A stretch of 64,000 nucleotides of DNA from Isoetes taiwanensis (GCA_021234155.1 JAJEKV010000100.1:3140116-3204115), one strand, 5' to 3'; positions 48,401 through 61,340 are shown, counted from the stretch's first letter. Numbers and translations: made by a program. The notes: a model not told the origin generated them from the letters alone.

Positions 48401-50999
48401 AAGAACAATTCAAAGCAGCTATTTGGGAAAGGACACTTCACATTGTGGATAAATAAGGTGCATTCCTTCCATGAGGAATAATGTAAAGCATGACTATGTG
48501 ATACATGGCTACCGCCTAAGTGTGTCTTCAAGGGCGAGTGCTCCCCTATCGCAAACTTTTGTACTTTAAGTTGTACACAATACCGAATGAGAAAGAAAGT
48601 AAAACTATTTATCCGCCACAACAACAATTTATCACCTATGTTTTCAATGATGATCTACTTCAATAATGCTCTAAATATCATGCAAACAAAACTTCCTCAA
48701 GTGCACTATACAACCCCGAGGAAACAAAAAAAATGTATAGAAACAAAGTACAAGCAACATATTACATGGAAATGCCCTAAAAATACAATAATTTAACTCA
48801 AAAGGCTTAAAAAGATAGTAACAAGGGAAGGGAGGCATCGTGGAGGTCATGTTTAAAATCGATGTTATGGTTAAGGTCGAGGTTGAGGTTGAAAGCTAAA
48901 GCCAAAATTGATGAAGAGAGCATCGAAAATGATCCGGGTAAGTGACGAAACTCCTCGAACTAATACCACATAACCCTCAAAAGATCGTGAAACACCATTA
49001 CGAAAAAGAAAAACTTTTAATGGGAGGAACCAAAGAATTATATAGTGAGAATTGTGAAGTTTTCAGACCAAAAACTAAAATAAACTCACGTTGAATCTAA
49101 CTAGCTAAGAAATAATCAACAATCAACAATTGGACAAAGCCGCCTAACTAGCTAAGAAATAATCAACAATCAACAAGAAATAATCAACAATCAACAATTG
49201 GACAAAGTCGCCTAACTAGCTAAGAAATAATCAACAATCAACAATTGACAAAGCCAACTCGAACCTTGATCTACAAGATGGCAAACCCAAGTCCTACCAA
49301 CACCCCATACTTAAAATTCATATGTTTTAAACTTCGAAATCATATATGGGAAAATGTCAACAAGGACTTGTCTATGCCAAGTTTTCTAAGATGATCTAAT
49401 TCATTACTTATGGTTCAATTCAAGAAGGAATTTATTGTTATCATTGGACCATCGTTTCAAATATTTCTAGCCAAAGCAGGTGAAGTAATGCAAAATATGA
49501 GAGCCAGAGTGTTGTTCTTTATAGGGATAAAGGCTAACGTTGTTGGGTATTTTAATTTGTCAAGTAGGACAAAAGGCCAAAGAAGCTTCCTTCTTTCCAA
49601 AACTATCCAGACAGTAAGGTTGGCCATACATGGATAAGGGAAGCATCTAAATCTACACAATTGCCATTTTTTCAAATGTAGGTCTTATATCTTAATCTTA
49701 GAGTTCTGCTCAATGTGCTTGATCGCTTCTTCTTCTCTATTTGACAGACTTTTGAAAGTAAGTATCTATGTCTAGGCATGCAAGAGAAACCAAGGAATCT
49801 AATGCATCCTTATGATTTGCTTTGAACACATCTCTTCATGAGCAATATCAACACAAACAAAAACATTGGAACAGTCGCCAGGCATTTAGGCTTTGAACCA
49901 TGCAAGAGCACATATTATACCACCAAAGTTGTCATGTATTTTTCGTCTCTGGTCTTTACTTTTTTTCGTTGTCTCTACTTTGCCTTTCAGTACTCTGACT
50001 TATTGTAGTGTTTGATTTGTTGGGTTTACTTTATAAGCTTTTGCCTCTAAACTGATCAGAAACTTGGTTTTTGCAGAAATATCCAACACAATTCCATAAA
50101 ATAAAGGAAGAAAATGCCGAAGAACAAATGCGAAATGCCAGAAATCGTGGGGCGCAGCTTACCTGAAGCAATTATCAATGGCGTTAGCTTGAATGTCTTT
50201 AATTGCAACGGATCAATTGCCTCCATTTTATAGAGGGAAAGAATGGAGGTGAACCAATCTCTAAAGATTTTTCCAAATTTGGCCATTAATTGGCTTCCAG
50301 ACCTCAATTCCCAAATTCCCCCAACGCATTCCTCGATTCTTAGGCAAACCCATCAATCCCTAATTTACAGCCCTAATCAACTTGTTTTATGAAGTCCGCC
50401 AGAGGTTTAGTCGATTAGGATAAGTATTGACTAGTTAGAACTCAATTAACTCTCGATTTCCTAATGAATGATGGTCGTGACGAGAAGGCATACATGTGTG
50501 ATACCTTGGGGTTCCCGGAAAGGGGATTCTCGTGAATGAAGCTGTTTGCAATAGAGAGGTCTACTCACACCCGCTGACAGGACCTAAACCACCACGACAA
50601 TCTATACCTGTTGCAATTTGCCACCTGCAATTTGCAATTTGCAGGTGATCTCTTGACCCTGTTTAAGGCCCAAATTGGAGGCCGAAATGGGCCTCAGGGA
50701 GGTGGCAACCGTTTAAGGTCCAAATTGGAGGCCGAAATTGGCCTCTTTCGCGGTAAAAAAAAAAGGCCAATGTCATAGCTTATCTTGCCAAGAATTACCA
50801 AAGTCCGATCTGTGGGTAATTTGTAGTGGCACCCCTTAAGTGCGCGAAAGGAGGCAACCAATTCCTAAATATTTGGTGATACAATTAGGTCTTAAACGCA
50901 CCACGGGGACAATTTTCTGATTTTTGGCATTAATTCACAAATATATGATTTCCATTAAACCATTACAATTTCATTCCTGCTAAATATGCGCAGGTATGC
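48401..50999. other. AT-rich spacer downstream of BSL copy B
   Basis: Counterpart of 4,260-6,838 with no recognised gene. It holds the tandem repeat at 49,095-49,255 and the unassigned 75-codon ORF at 49,410-49,637, whose translation equals that of copy A. Confidence 0.6.
49095..49255. repeat. Tandem repeat, copy B
   Basis: Counterpart of 4,948-5,105: three to four units with CTAACTAGCTAAGAAATAAT and AACAATTGGACAAAG blocks. Confidence 0.8.
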
Positions 51000-53900
51000 T
51001 CATATAAAAGCTAATGAAGTACGCCCATTAGAAGGCTGAGGACGGCCCCTCGTGGGCGTGGGTGGCCTTTGTACATTAAGTTCCTGTAAAGAACCAGCAA
51101 AGACGTGAGATTTGAAGCAACATTTTATGTTGTATATATTGAACGAATCCAACCTGCATCCATGCTTCATCTGAATACTGGTCTAAAGACAATTCCCCTG
51201 AGTGCAGAGCTGGAGGGATAGGGTGGATCAGCTTTGGCACTACTACCATGTCCCTTCCAAGCACTAAAATTGCCCCAGCATTGTTAGCAGTACCTGACAA
51301 AAAACACGTTATGTTTAGGCTGCTAGTTGCGTTGAATTGCAGAATGCATTAATATAACCATAAGGCAAACAAAAGTTACCACAATAATTTGTTGCTGAAA
51401 ACAATGTTATTAGATGGCCTTGAGCAAAACGTTCAAATCCATCCATTACGCACTCATGGGCTCTTATTATTAGCTGAAGGTCATTATTTTTACAGAACTC
51501 CATAACACGATCAGGCTGGGCAGACACATCAGATGATATTAAAAAACATTTGAGGTCAATAATAACTAATAAAGACGATAAACAAAATGAAATCTTACTC
51601 CAAATGTCACCAAACCAGGTCCCCTGGCATTTGGACGAAGACCCTCAACACTATCATTTTCCGTCGGATCAGACCTGAGAGATGAAATATCGGTAGAATG
51701 GTCAGTCCAATTAGCTAGAGCAGAGCTGCTTAACCCTCGCATTGCACATACCACAATAGATCCATAAGTACGACAGATCCAGTGTCCATAGTGATTGGAC
51801 GTTGTAAACTATCAATCTGTCCAACATAGTTTATAGACCTCCCAATTCCTCCATGCATACAAATTATCCTGTCCTCTATGAGCGCAGACAGAGGTAACCA
51901 GTTGAAAAGTTGGTTGACCCGTTGCCAGGCCCATATTCCTTCCCTTTCACCCTGCCAAAGATTTACACCAAAAAGGTCTTGAAACTTATTTCCGTAACGT
52001 ACATGACTCAACATCTGGCAATAGAGCTAGCTGTACCATGCGCTCAATACATTCTGTACGAAACCCAAACAATGCATTAATATCAGCCGCTTCATGGTTT
52101 CCTCGTATCAAGTGTACATGATAGGGATGCTCAATCTGCAATTAAAGCAGTGATCCACTGTTACCATTACATAGTCAACAGCACCTTAAAGCTGTTATTC
52201 TAATCATTTGCATTAAATTAACGAATTTGCACCTCAAATCTCACTTTTTAAAACGTAATATATATTTTGTATCTATCATGTTTGATCCAAAATCTATAAC
52301 TAAGAATCCACTAGCTACAGTTTATGACACTTCTAATTAGGGAAAACAAAAGATGAAAGCAATACCTTTAGAGCAAGGAGAAGCAATATTGTCTCTAAAC
52401 TATGCTGTCCTCTGTCGACATAATCGCCAAGGAAAAGATAATCAATATACCTGTTAAAAACATGATCAGGCTCAGCTCAAGAATTTTTATGCACATCTTA
52501 AAGGCAGAACATCTTTGATTGCTCCAAGGGTCAAAAATCAATTAGGTGAAGTCCAAAGGTCGTTTTCTTTCATTCTTATCATGGATGATTGGAATGAGAG
52601 AAACCTATTCACTCTCGACATTTATTAAGGAAAACGTGATGATATGCACTTCATGGCATCTGTACAACTTGATGATAGAACTTCACAACAGAACTTTTTG
52701 AAGTCAGGGCCACACAATCAAGCTCTAAGTAATTTCAGATATTTCAGAATGTTTTTCTTTAGGCCTTAATAATATGCTGCCTTCTTATTGATCTCAAAGT
52801 TTTAATCTCGTGTACCTACTTTTTTTGTCAAGTTCAACAATACTTACGATATATCACCAGCAGTTGAAGGAGAACCATACTCGTCAAATAATCGCATGAG
52901 GTCACCAAATTGTCCATGAAGATCACCAAAAATTTTAATGGGTGCTTTCAGCCGCAACACATTAGGCTCTTTCATAAAAAGCTTCTCAACAGTATCACAT
53001 AACTCTCGAACCTCACTAAAATCCAAGAAGAACTGTCTCCTTACAGGTGGCCTCCATCCACGTGGCCTCAACAAGGAAGAAAGCACCTAAGCAACAAGAA
53101 CTGAATGTCAATTGGAAATTCAAGTATAAGTTGCTTCTATTTATGGCTCACAATTTACCTTCTTATGGGTACCATGGGTAGACATTTGTCTGTCCAGAAG
53201 CTTTTTTGCTGCACCCGCAATTTCAACCCGGCGTCCTTCATTCTCAAATTGATCTATAGAAAGTTGTCTTACCAATCCTCCCAGAACTCCTCCAGCAGCT
53301 TCAGAGACCACCACCTACAAGAAATAAGACTCATCTCAGAAACAAGACATAATGCCACAATACAGGACACAATAAGCATCACTTACTCATCACTTACTGC
53401 TCGATGGTGAAGTCTAACATCCGATGTTACCAACCCTCTCCTACTTGCGTTGTTTGTTAACCCAGATAGATTCCCACTTTCTTTTTCAGATGATGACCTA
53501 CTTAATTGATATTCTGCGTTCACCTTGGCCATTGTTGAACTTATAGCCTCAGCTTCTGCGGCAGATGCTTCTACCAGAACATCCACATTTGTATCCCTTC
53601 TGCAGGATGAAAATAAGTGTTAAAACAGCAAAGTAGTAGTCATCGAAAATTACTGGGTGAGCAAACATTCAATGATTGATTCATTCACTATATACATCTC
53701 CAAGCAAGTCTCTTTCTTCCTTATATCCCTTTACCAAACCAGCTAATATTCATGTGCTTCATCCCAGAAACAGCAAATTTTCTGCCAAATATTATGCCAA
53801 TTTTAGAAAAGAGAGACCTTGTAGCAATACAATTCAATCGTGTGCCATTCTGGTCTTTTGGGAATATTTAATCGGCCAACTTTACAGAATACCGATATAT

Positions 53901-56900
53901 ACACAACTTTTGCAGTTGCCCTCGAGGCGACTGCAAGTACGAGAGGCTATTTTAAAATCTTAAAAGCATTTAGAGCTTCTTGGATCTCTGAGCCCATATG
54001 GTCTATATGAGAATGTGAATAGATTATTCATGGAAGAAGCCCATGCCCAAATGATAAACCTAATGTGTATCGGCAAATGCATTACCTATTCCAATGACCA
54101 GGCACATGATTCATGTTCGCAACTGTGGAACTATTGTCGTATGTGTCTGCAGATGGTTGTTCCTCCACACCGCCATCAGAATGGTGAAGTGTGGCACCAT
54201 CTACATAACCATCCATTGGCATACCATCTCCCATCATCCGGGAAGATGAACTAGTAAGAGCAGCTCTTGCTTCTCGTATTCCTGAAGTTGGGGCTTCTGG
54301 AGCAAGCCTGTCATCCGCCATCAACAAGTCACTGAGCAGAGCCCCTATACACATAGAACAAGGACTATCAGCATTTACATGGAAGTGACTGCGAAACGTC
54401 TAAATAATGCATCTGCACTTAACAAAATTAATAATAAACTTGGCCATCCAAATGAAAAGGTGAACAATTCAAGAATAAGGAATAAAAAGACTTGACGGAG
54501 TACGTTTCTTTTTGAGGATCAGAATGCACAGCACTATATATCGCATGAATATCAATTTGTTCCTTCAATGTCAACCGACCCATATCAACCCAGCCAGGGC
54601 AGGCCAATTCACATATCAGAACATTTGACATTTCTTCCTTCAATGTCAACCGACCCATATCAATCCAGCCAGGGCAGGCCAATTCACATATCAGAAGATT
54701 TGACCTTCATTACCTGCTTTCAAGCCTCCATATATATATATATGGTCCCCAACAGCAGCTGCTGCATGCCGACATCTCCTCATCATCTCGACTCCACCCA
54801 ATTGGTCACTTTTGTACCTTCCTGGCTTGCTTAGGACTGATTTTTTGTCACACCATAGCTGAGCAACTGTGTCTAACACTGCAGATGACATGCTTTGTTA
54901 GGACGGATTCTCTTAAAACCAGCTCCTGAATGTCCTATGTCTAGAAACACAGACCTACGACACTCGAAGCATCGTCCACAATATGCCCACGTCCATAGGC
55001 TCCTCCAGAGACATGCAGTCTTGAATTCACAAAGGCCTGTCACCAAGCAGTTAACCTCATAAAGTACATAAAAGTTGAAGTGGTGAACAAAATGAAATGT
55101 TATTTTTGGCACTTACGGCTGCATGCTGATATCGAGGAGCAGGTGATATACCAGTTGCAGTTGCCCATTCCCAGCTTCCATCATCTTTTCTACCAAGTGC
55201 ATGAGCAGAAGATAGGGGCTACACACAAGTTTCAAGGTTCAAAATGTGGAATTAAGCCACATATTTGCATATATACAGCAATGTAAAAAGAAAAGATTAT
55301 AATCCATAAACCCAATACTAAAGGAATTATCAAGAAAGATTGAAGACATTATCAGGACACATTGTCAATTTGACCATTTTTAATCTACAGCAGAAACGGC
55401 CACCGAATTGTGATAACAGTTATGTGCAATACTTAAAGCATCAAAATTCCATAGTTCTGGGACTATTAACGAGGAATAGGCTATTTTCTACAGTCAGTGT
55501 CACTTGGCTATTTTAGCCAGTGTGTGACTATCGATTTGGCCACCCAGATCATCTCAACTTCAAGTTTACATGGGACCCCAAGTTGTACTATTGCGAAGAT
55601 GAAAGAAAATTGGTACGAGTTAAACACCATGAAGGATTGTACAGATTGTGGTGTGCATAGTTTGCAGCTTGCAACCTCCCCATACCTCGTACGATGCTGG
55701 AGATGTTAAATTGAGATGCCTCTCTGGTTCAACCTCCCCAAAATGGGATAACCTGCAAATTTTAGTCAGTGCATGACTACCAATTTGGCCACCCAGGTCA
55801 TCCGACTTTATGTTTACATGGGACCCCAAGTTGAGCATTGGGAAGATGAAAGCAAAATGGTTGAACTAAACACCATGAAGGGCTTCTGAAAAAATAAGTT
55901 TTCCAAGCACGCGCAATTACCTTCTTGAGCCAAAATCCTCAAGGTTACAGCAAAAAACACTAAACGAGCAGCCATGTCTACGCACACATATCAGTGACAT
56001 GGGGATTTATGGTGGTTTTTATTTTTTTGAAGCAATTATTAAGCAATTGTGAAGCTCCTAGATGAAAAGGTTGCCAAGACTGGTAGTTATACTTACAACA
56101 TTATTACTATCTCTACCACCACAAATCACCAGTAACCCATCCAGGCGTGTACTTGCAGCTGCATACCTGTCAAAAACGTGAGTGAATTAGATTCATTGAG
56201 TAATTCATTTGAATCAACCATGTGATCTGAAAATGGCAAAAGGCCAAATGCCTAACTATGTTAGTAGTTACTATGTTAGTAGTTTCCTAGACTACTAGAA
56301 TCAATGCTACAAGACAAACTCAGGATTCTGAAGATGCTGTGATCCAATGAAGATGCCATCGTATCCACTTTCCTGATTCTAGAGCCAGAACTTATATCAC
56401 AACTTTCTTGCACTATCAGTACAAACTCCAAATTCAATAAAATGGCTCAAGATACTAGAACCTGACCTATCGGGGTTTATCTATGCTTAACTAAACTGCC
56501 AGTGATAGGGACAGAAAACAAAACTCCCACCCAGAATTTGAAATGAAGCACAGATATATCCTAAGTACATCGCTTACATGCATGGACGTGGACCATCTCC
56601 ACCAGGTTCCAACTTCCGCCATTCATAGGGCTTTGCTGCAGTATCCAAAGCCCAAACATCTGCCAGTAGGGATTTCCCTGCATGACATTTTTCTTTAAAA
56701 TGCCTTCTACATAACAAAAACCAATGATAGAAACAGAGAGAAAGTCTTGATCTAGGTCTCTTCAACAAATAACGCATGTGCTTGATCACTTTTATCCCCT
56801 GAATGCCTAAATTTCTGTCATTTAAAGGCCGGTGACTTAAATACCAATCAGGTATTTGGCTTTGGAAAAAAACAAAGTTAGGGCAACAAGAGTACTTGAA

Positions 56901-59243
56901 ACTGACAGGCAAATGGCATGGAGAGGTAGTGCAGTTTGTGAAGATTGTCATCCAGAAAACATTGGATATATGGAGATAAAATTGCTGCCATGAATGGGGT
57001 GTGTCTTACCATCATTTCCACAAATGGATAACAAGAAGCGCTGTTCGAACAGACATAAGACATGACCATAACGTGGTCCTGGCCCTGATCCTTGAACGAC
57101 TACTCTGCCATAAATATGTCCCATGAAGTCAGTGCTCAATATCAATATTTATTTACGCAAAAAAAAAACAAGCCTTTTGACCACTAGCAACAAGCAAACC
57201 TGTGCCATCTTGGTTGTGATGAAGATAAGTCCAGCACATGGAGGTCTTCTGTTGAAAAGCCAGCAGGTCCAATACCACCCTGCATTTCAAACGTCAACTT
57301 GTTTTGAAACTGTGGAAAGAAGAATGGGATGTTTTATCCCAAAACGTATGCAAGTTTATAATGGGCAATAATATGCCATAAATGACCCTTTACTAAAGTA
57401 GGAGTTTTAGCAAAAGGCAGGAAATGAGTTGAACTGCCAGAAAAGCTTCTAAATGATTCCATTTAAATTGGGAATGACCTTTTACAGCTTGCTGATGGAG
57501 ACAATGGGGAATCCCTTGATTCTTTACTGGCTAATAAGTGAACATTGAAACTCCAAATTTCTTTATCACCAAATCCAGCAATAATAACTAACAAAAACCC
57601 AGTCTATGTTCACCCTAGCAAGGCTCTTTGGAGGATACTACAACTTACTGTACATTTGCAAGTTCCTTTAATTTACGTCTTGATCAGACTTGTACTGACA
57701 CAAAATCTTTCCTCCTCAAGGTTTATTAACTCGCAAACACATCCTTTGGTATCACCGCGGAATAATATATATATGAGCAGCATAATTCTCTCTAGATTAA
57801 AGTGACTTCTAGTTCACAAGTGGACAAGGAAAACCTCGTACACCTCTACATATCTGGCTTATCGCATAATGTCATTGTAAGGATGTGCAATGGTTCTCAC
57901 AGAACATGTGATTGGAGGTCTGAATATTGGTACATTTTATTTAGATCTGCTGTATGGTCCTTAATGCCAGCATAATGCAACGCCATTGGTACCTAATCAA
58001 TGTAATAAGCTGGCCAATTGTTACCTGGATAACAACCATTGGACCCACTGCAGTCGCAGCATGTGCTGCACGGGGAGATGGTGCAGGTCCTGCTGGATGT
58101 AGCCTGGAACAAGATGAATCAAAAGTTTAATAATGAAGCTTACAGTCCACATGAAAAGATAGAGTTAGAATAGAGATGGCTGCTGTTTCTATGTCCATTC
58201 CTAGTTATATAACCTATAGTTCAAACTTTTCAAAACCGATAACCTGTTCAAACTCGACAAAGACATAACCTTTGTTTACTGGCCAGAAAACAAGAGTTGC
58301 AGGTTGTCACAATGCCCAAACAATTAATTCTAGTAGAAATCATCTCAGGAGATTGGATACCCTAAAAGCATGTATGCCTTTCAAATTACTGACTTCTTGC
58401 GCATTGCTGAATCCAATTCCATGCAAAAGAAGCGTTCCCACATCATCATCTATTACAATCCCTACACCTAATTGCTGCTATCACCGCCTTTGTGACTAGA
58501 CATGAGAAAAGAAGGCCCATTGGTTATCAAATTGTCTTTACTTGCACAAGAAATGCATAGGCATCCCTTTTAGACTACAAATACTAGAAATATGATGAGA
58601 AACTATCACATTTTCCTTTGGGCTTGGTAAATGAAGACATGGGTTATCCTCCCCACCTCTGATAAAGAACCTCTGAAAACAAAATCACAAGATTACATGG
58701 TCAGACATAAAGCCTACCTTGTCCATTTTTTTGAAAGGATGTCAAAACAATGGACGTCTGCCGTCACTTCAGCCAATCCTGCATTAAAAGACGCCTGCTT
58801 TCAAAATGTGTCAAGAGCATGAAAACTACATACTCGAAGCAAAACAAGAACCCGACAAACTTACTAATCCCAGCAATTCCAGCTGGAGAAGGTGGAGGCG
58901 TGTTTCCCTCGAGAGCCGTGGCACCCCCAAACAAGACAAGTCTTGGCCCAACATAACTGGGACTACCCTCTTCTCCAATAGCCGCTACTGCCGTTAAGGT
59001 ATGGCCACAGCGAGGTCCAGGCCAGTCTTCATCCTTATCAGCGCATGCACGAATGACAAAATAGGATGGAGCCAGCTTAATGTTTTCCTCTGTGTCGATT
59101 TCATGCTGATCTTTCTGACTAACTATAAACTGTTGTTCTTCTTCTTGTTGCAAGGCTTCCACAGTACTTGCTGCTTCGATTTCACTCTCTATATCGCCAT
59201 CTCCGTCCTCCGGCGGATTTGACATATTCTCATCAGAGTCCAT
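51000..59243 (-). CDS. BSL2/BSL3: BSL2/BSL3-type kelch-repeat serine/threonine phosphatase, 21 exons, reads through
   Basis: Plant-specific PP1-like phosphatase with N-terminal kelch propeller; family members dephosphorylate BIN2-type kinases in brassinosteroid signalling. Exons (minus): 59,243-58,865; 58,778-58,718; 58,103-58,025; 57,279-57,200; 57,104-57,010; 56,677-56,578; 56,166-56,097; 55,218-55,117; 55,036-54,955; 54,878-54,714; 54,344-54,086; 53,599-53,398; 53,314-53,159; 53,086-52,848; 52,450-52,366; 52,135-52,037; 51,951-51,752; 51,674-51,599; 51,515-51,380; 51,293-51,154; 51,083-51,000. They total 2,889 bases with every phase agreeing: 962 residues. Introns are GT-AG; donors of exons 9 (GTCTGT) and 20 (GTTGGA) are weak. 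Acidic N-terminus to about residue 55, kelch about 60-410, linker, phosphatase about 611-935. Metal and catalytic motifs are all present: GDLHG 664, GDYVDRG 698, RGNHE 729, HGG 784, RAHE 862, SATNYCG 883; tail [19 protein letters not shown] and TADVHCFD favour the BSL2/BSL3 clade over BSL1 or BSU1. Confidence 0.93.
54563..54694. repeat. 63-bp tandem duplication in intron 10, copy B
   Basis: Two adjacent units starting TTCAATGTCAACCGACCCAT, as in copy A at 10,378-10,509. Confidence 0.8.
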
Positions 59244-59926
59244 GACACTAGAATTCTAAAGATTATAGGACTGTAGCTATGGATTTCGAATTTCTTGATA
59301 GAATCAAGTCTTAAATCCGGAGAGCATTCTTGAGGGATAGATTTTACAAGAACAAGTTGTTGAAGAAGAATTAGGAAGAAGAATTAAGAAGCATACATAG
59401 AATTGTGCTCCGAAAGGAAAATGGAAAGCTCGATTCCGGCAGTCCGCAGGGTAGAATCCAACAAGTGCGATAAAGATGGCACCTTCGTCCAGCTGCTAAA
59501 AGATTCTGGCCATTTTCCATGACTGATGGACCGGACCCACTGAATTCCTTCAACCGTCACGCCCTTCAAAATGACCGGTGCCCGTCATGCTGACGTGGTT
59601 CATTAAAATCCGAAACAAACTACACGCGAACCACAGAAGACGTCAGCCTTCATATGCGTGTTCCTTCCCCTCTTTACATTCAAAGGAAAACCTGCCCCTG
59701 GTATCCGTAGATCAATTGGAATAAGCTTATACAATTTAATGCAGGGTAACCGGGCTTAATGTATGGTAATACCGGGACCTTGCTTTTTCTTCCGAATTCA
59801 CGTGATACAACATACAACATGGAAACTGGATTGGTCATTCCGCCTTCGAAATGAAAACGGGGGGCTGATTCCACTCAAGAGGTAATCAGCACGTAATCTC
59901 AAACTCTCGACCTAGTTACCATAATT
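59244..59926. promoter_or_regulatory. Shared upstream region between BSL and the divergent ORF
   Basis: The 683 bases between two start codons on opposite strands, nearly the same length in copy A (682). It contains a G-box CACGTG at 59,799-59,804. This gap is small enough for a two-way promoter, which is inferred from position only. Confidence 0.4.
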
Positions 59927-60349
59927 ATGGCGGCAGGAAACTCAGTCGCAAATTCTAGGACCCTCTCCCAGCTCCCACCGGTCGCGGGACCCCCTGGAAT
60001 CAGCTCCCGAGTTAACCATGCTGCCATACGTCAAGGCAAGTGGGTCTGCCTTCCGGAAGATTTTCAATCCATTCTTATCAAGAATCGCAAATGGCTATGC
60101 AAAACCTGTAGAATCAGGTTAACAGCTTGCCTTGACGTCGTGGAACAAGAAGGGGTCAACCATTCTTGCTTCCCCGACCTCGAGAATCCGTCACCTACGG
60201 CGCTCCCGGATTCTGCAGGTCAGGGGGAAGCAAGAATGGCTTCCCCCTTCCCGTTCCACATAACAAGATGCACATTTTCTTTAGGCATTATCCCACGTAA
60301 TGAGAGGACTTGCTATCTACAAATGACTGATATGGCACAAGAAGCCTAA
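59927..60349 (+). CDS. Unidentified ORF, divergent from BSL, possible first exon
   Basis: 140 codons starting MAAGNSVANSRTLSQLPPVA, then KWVCLPEDFQSILIKNRKWL and a CKTC motif near residue 58. No family recognised. A good splice donor (AATCAG then GTTAAC) at about 60,118 suggests that only the first 64 or so codons are exon and that the gene continues to the right. The part after 60,118 is proline- and serine-rich and looks less like protein. In copy A the frame is shifted. A two-cysteine motif alone does not define a domain. Confidence 0.35.
   Translation: MAAGNSVANSRTLSQLPPVAGPPGISSRVNHAAIRQGKWVCLPEDFQSILIKNRKWLCKTCRIRLTACLDVVEQEGVNHSCFPDLENPSPTALPDSAGQGEARMASPFPFHITRCTFSLGIIPRNERTCYLQMTDMAQEA
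60160..60239. repeat. 16-bp perfect inverted repeat absent from copy A
   Basis: CCATTCTTGCTTCCCC at 60,160-60,175 and its reverse complement at 60,224-60,239, with a 48-base spacer. Copy A keeps only the left arm (near 15,940) and lacks most of the rest. Confidence 0.75.
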
Positions 60350-61340
60350 TAGATTGGCCATACAAGCAGAGGCCAGACTAACAAAAGAAAAAGAAACCTT
60401 GCTATTTTGGCATTTTCAGCAAAATATTGAAAATTGAAACTTATGTTGACGTATTGTAGGCTTTTTTGGCGTCAAAAACTGGGCTGAAAATTTTTTGGAA
60501 TGTTAGAAATAGTAGGGAGGTATTTTTTTCTCGTCAAAAATTCTTGCCTGAAGCAAACTTTGGGGTGCTGCCCAGGCTCGCCACCGCCGCCGCTTGCCAA
60601 GACCTTTGCCCTAAAATTTGCTACCGGTAGGAATTACTTCTTCCTAATCTATAAGCTTGAAATTTGGTGAAATTGTCTCCCCCTCATTACGGGTGTATAT
60701 ATTTCTTGTGAGCTTTACTATATTACCATTGATAAGCTTGTGTACTAAAGTTGCCTTATAGAATGTTGGGATCACTATTCTCTTGTGTTCATTTATTTCT
60801 TTATCCATAGTAGATTAGATTATTCAAGTGTTGAAAAAACACACCATAATTAAGAGCCCAAATTATGTCTGGATTGACCCACCGTTTCTTCAAATCATTT
60901 TAGCACTTATATGTGTGGGCTTTTTGGGCTCCACTTGAGAATACATGGTCTTGATGCTATGGCCTTGTACCTATCCTCCAAGTAGAATGGAAAGTTGTAA
61001 TATGATAGGCCCACGTAGAAGAAGCACACCTAAGCTTTAAAGTGAAGAGAAAACATTCAGTTCTGAAAATGATATACAATAACTAGCAGAACTGCAGGGT
61101 TGGGAAGAAGGCTAGGCAGATGGATTTGTACGACCAAGGTTTCTCCTCCCATGGTTATCATTTTAGAAAAGTTTCCTAAAGAGTGGTTAAAAATGTAGAA
61201 GAAGCTCAAAGAGGTCACTCATCACATCAAATGTCAACATCCAACTAGATGCAAACTCTACCATTTTCGACCATGTCCAATGCATCTTCAATTGTTTTGT
61301 TTTAATCTCTATGTCACTAAATTAAAAAGTATATCTTGAG
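60350..61340. other. Shared flank without recognisable gene, copy B
   Basis: Counterpart of 15,990-17,082, nothing recognised. The duplicated sequence ends at 61,340. Confidence 0.6.

Larger units (their letters stand above)
44144..61340. repeat. Segmental duplication, copy B
   Basis: Second copy of the segment seen at 1-17,082, same orientation. Its left part lies directly to the right of a Harbinger transposase (about 42,830-43,679), so the equivalent part of copy A, if present, lies left of the window. This copy carries the BSL gene whose exons all join in frame. It ends at about 61,340, followed by DNA seen nowhere else in the window. Confidence 0.93.
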
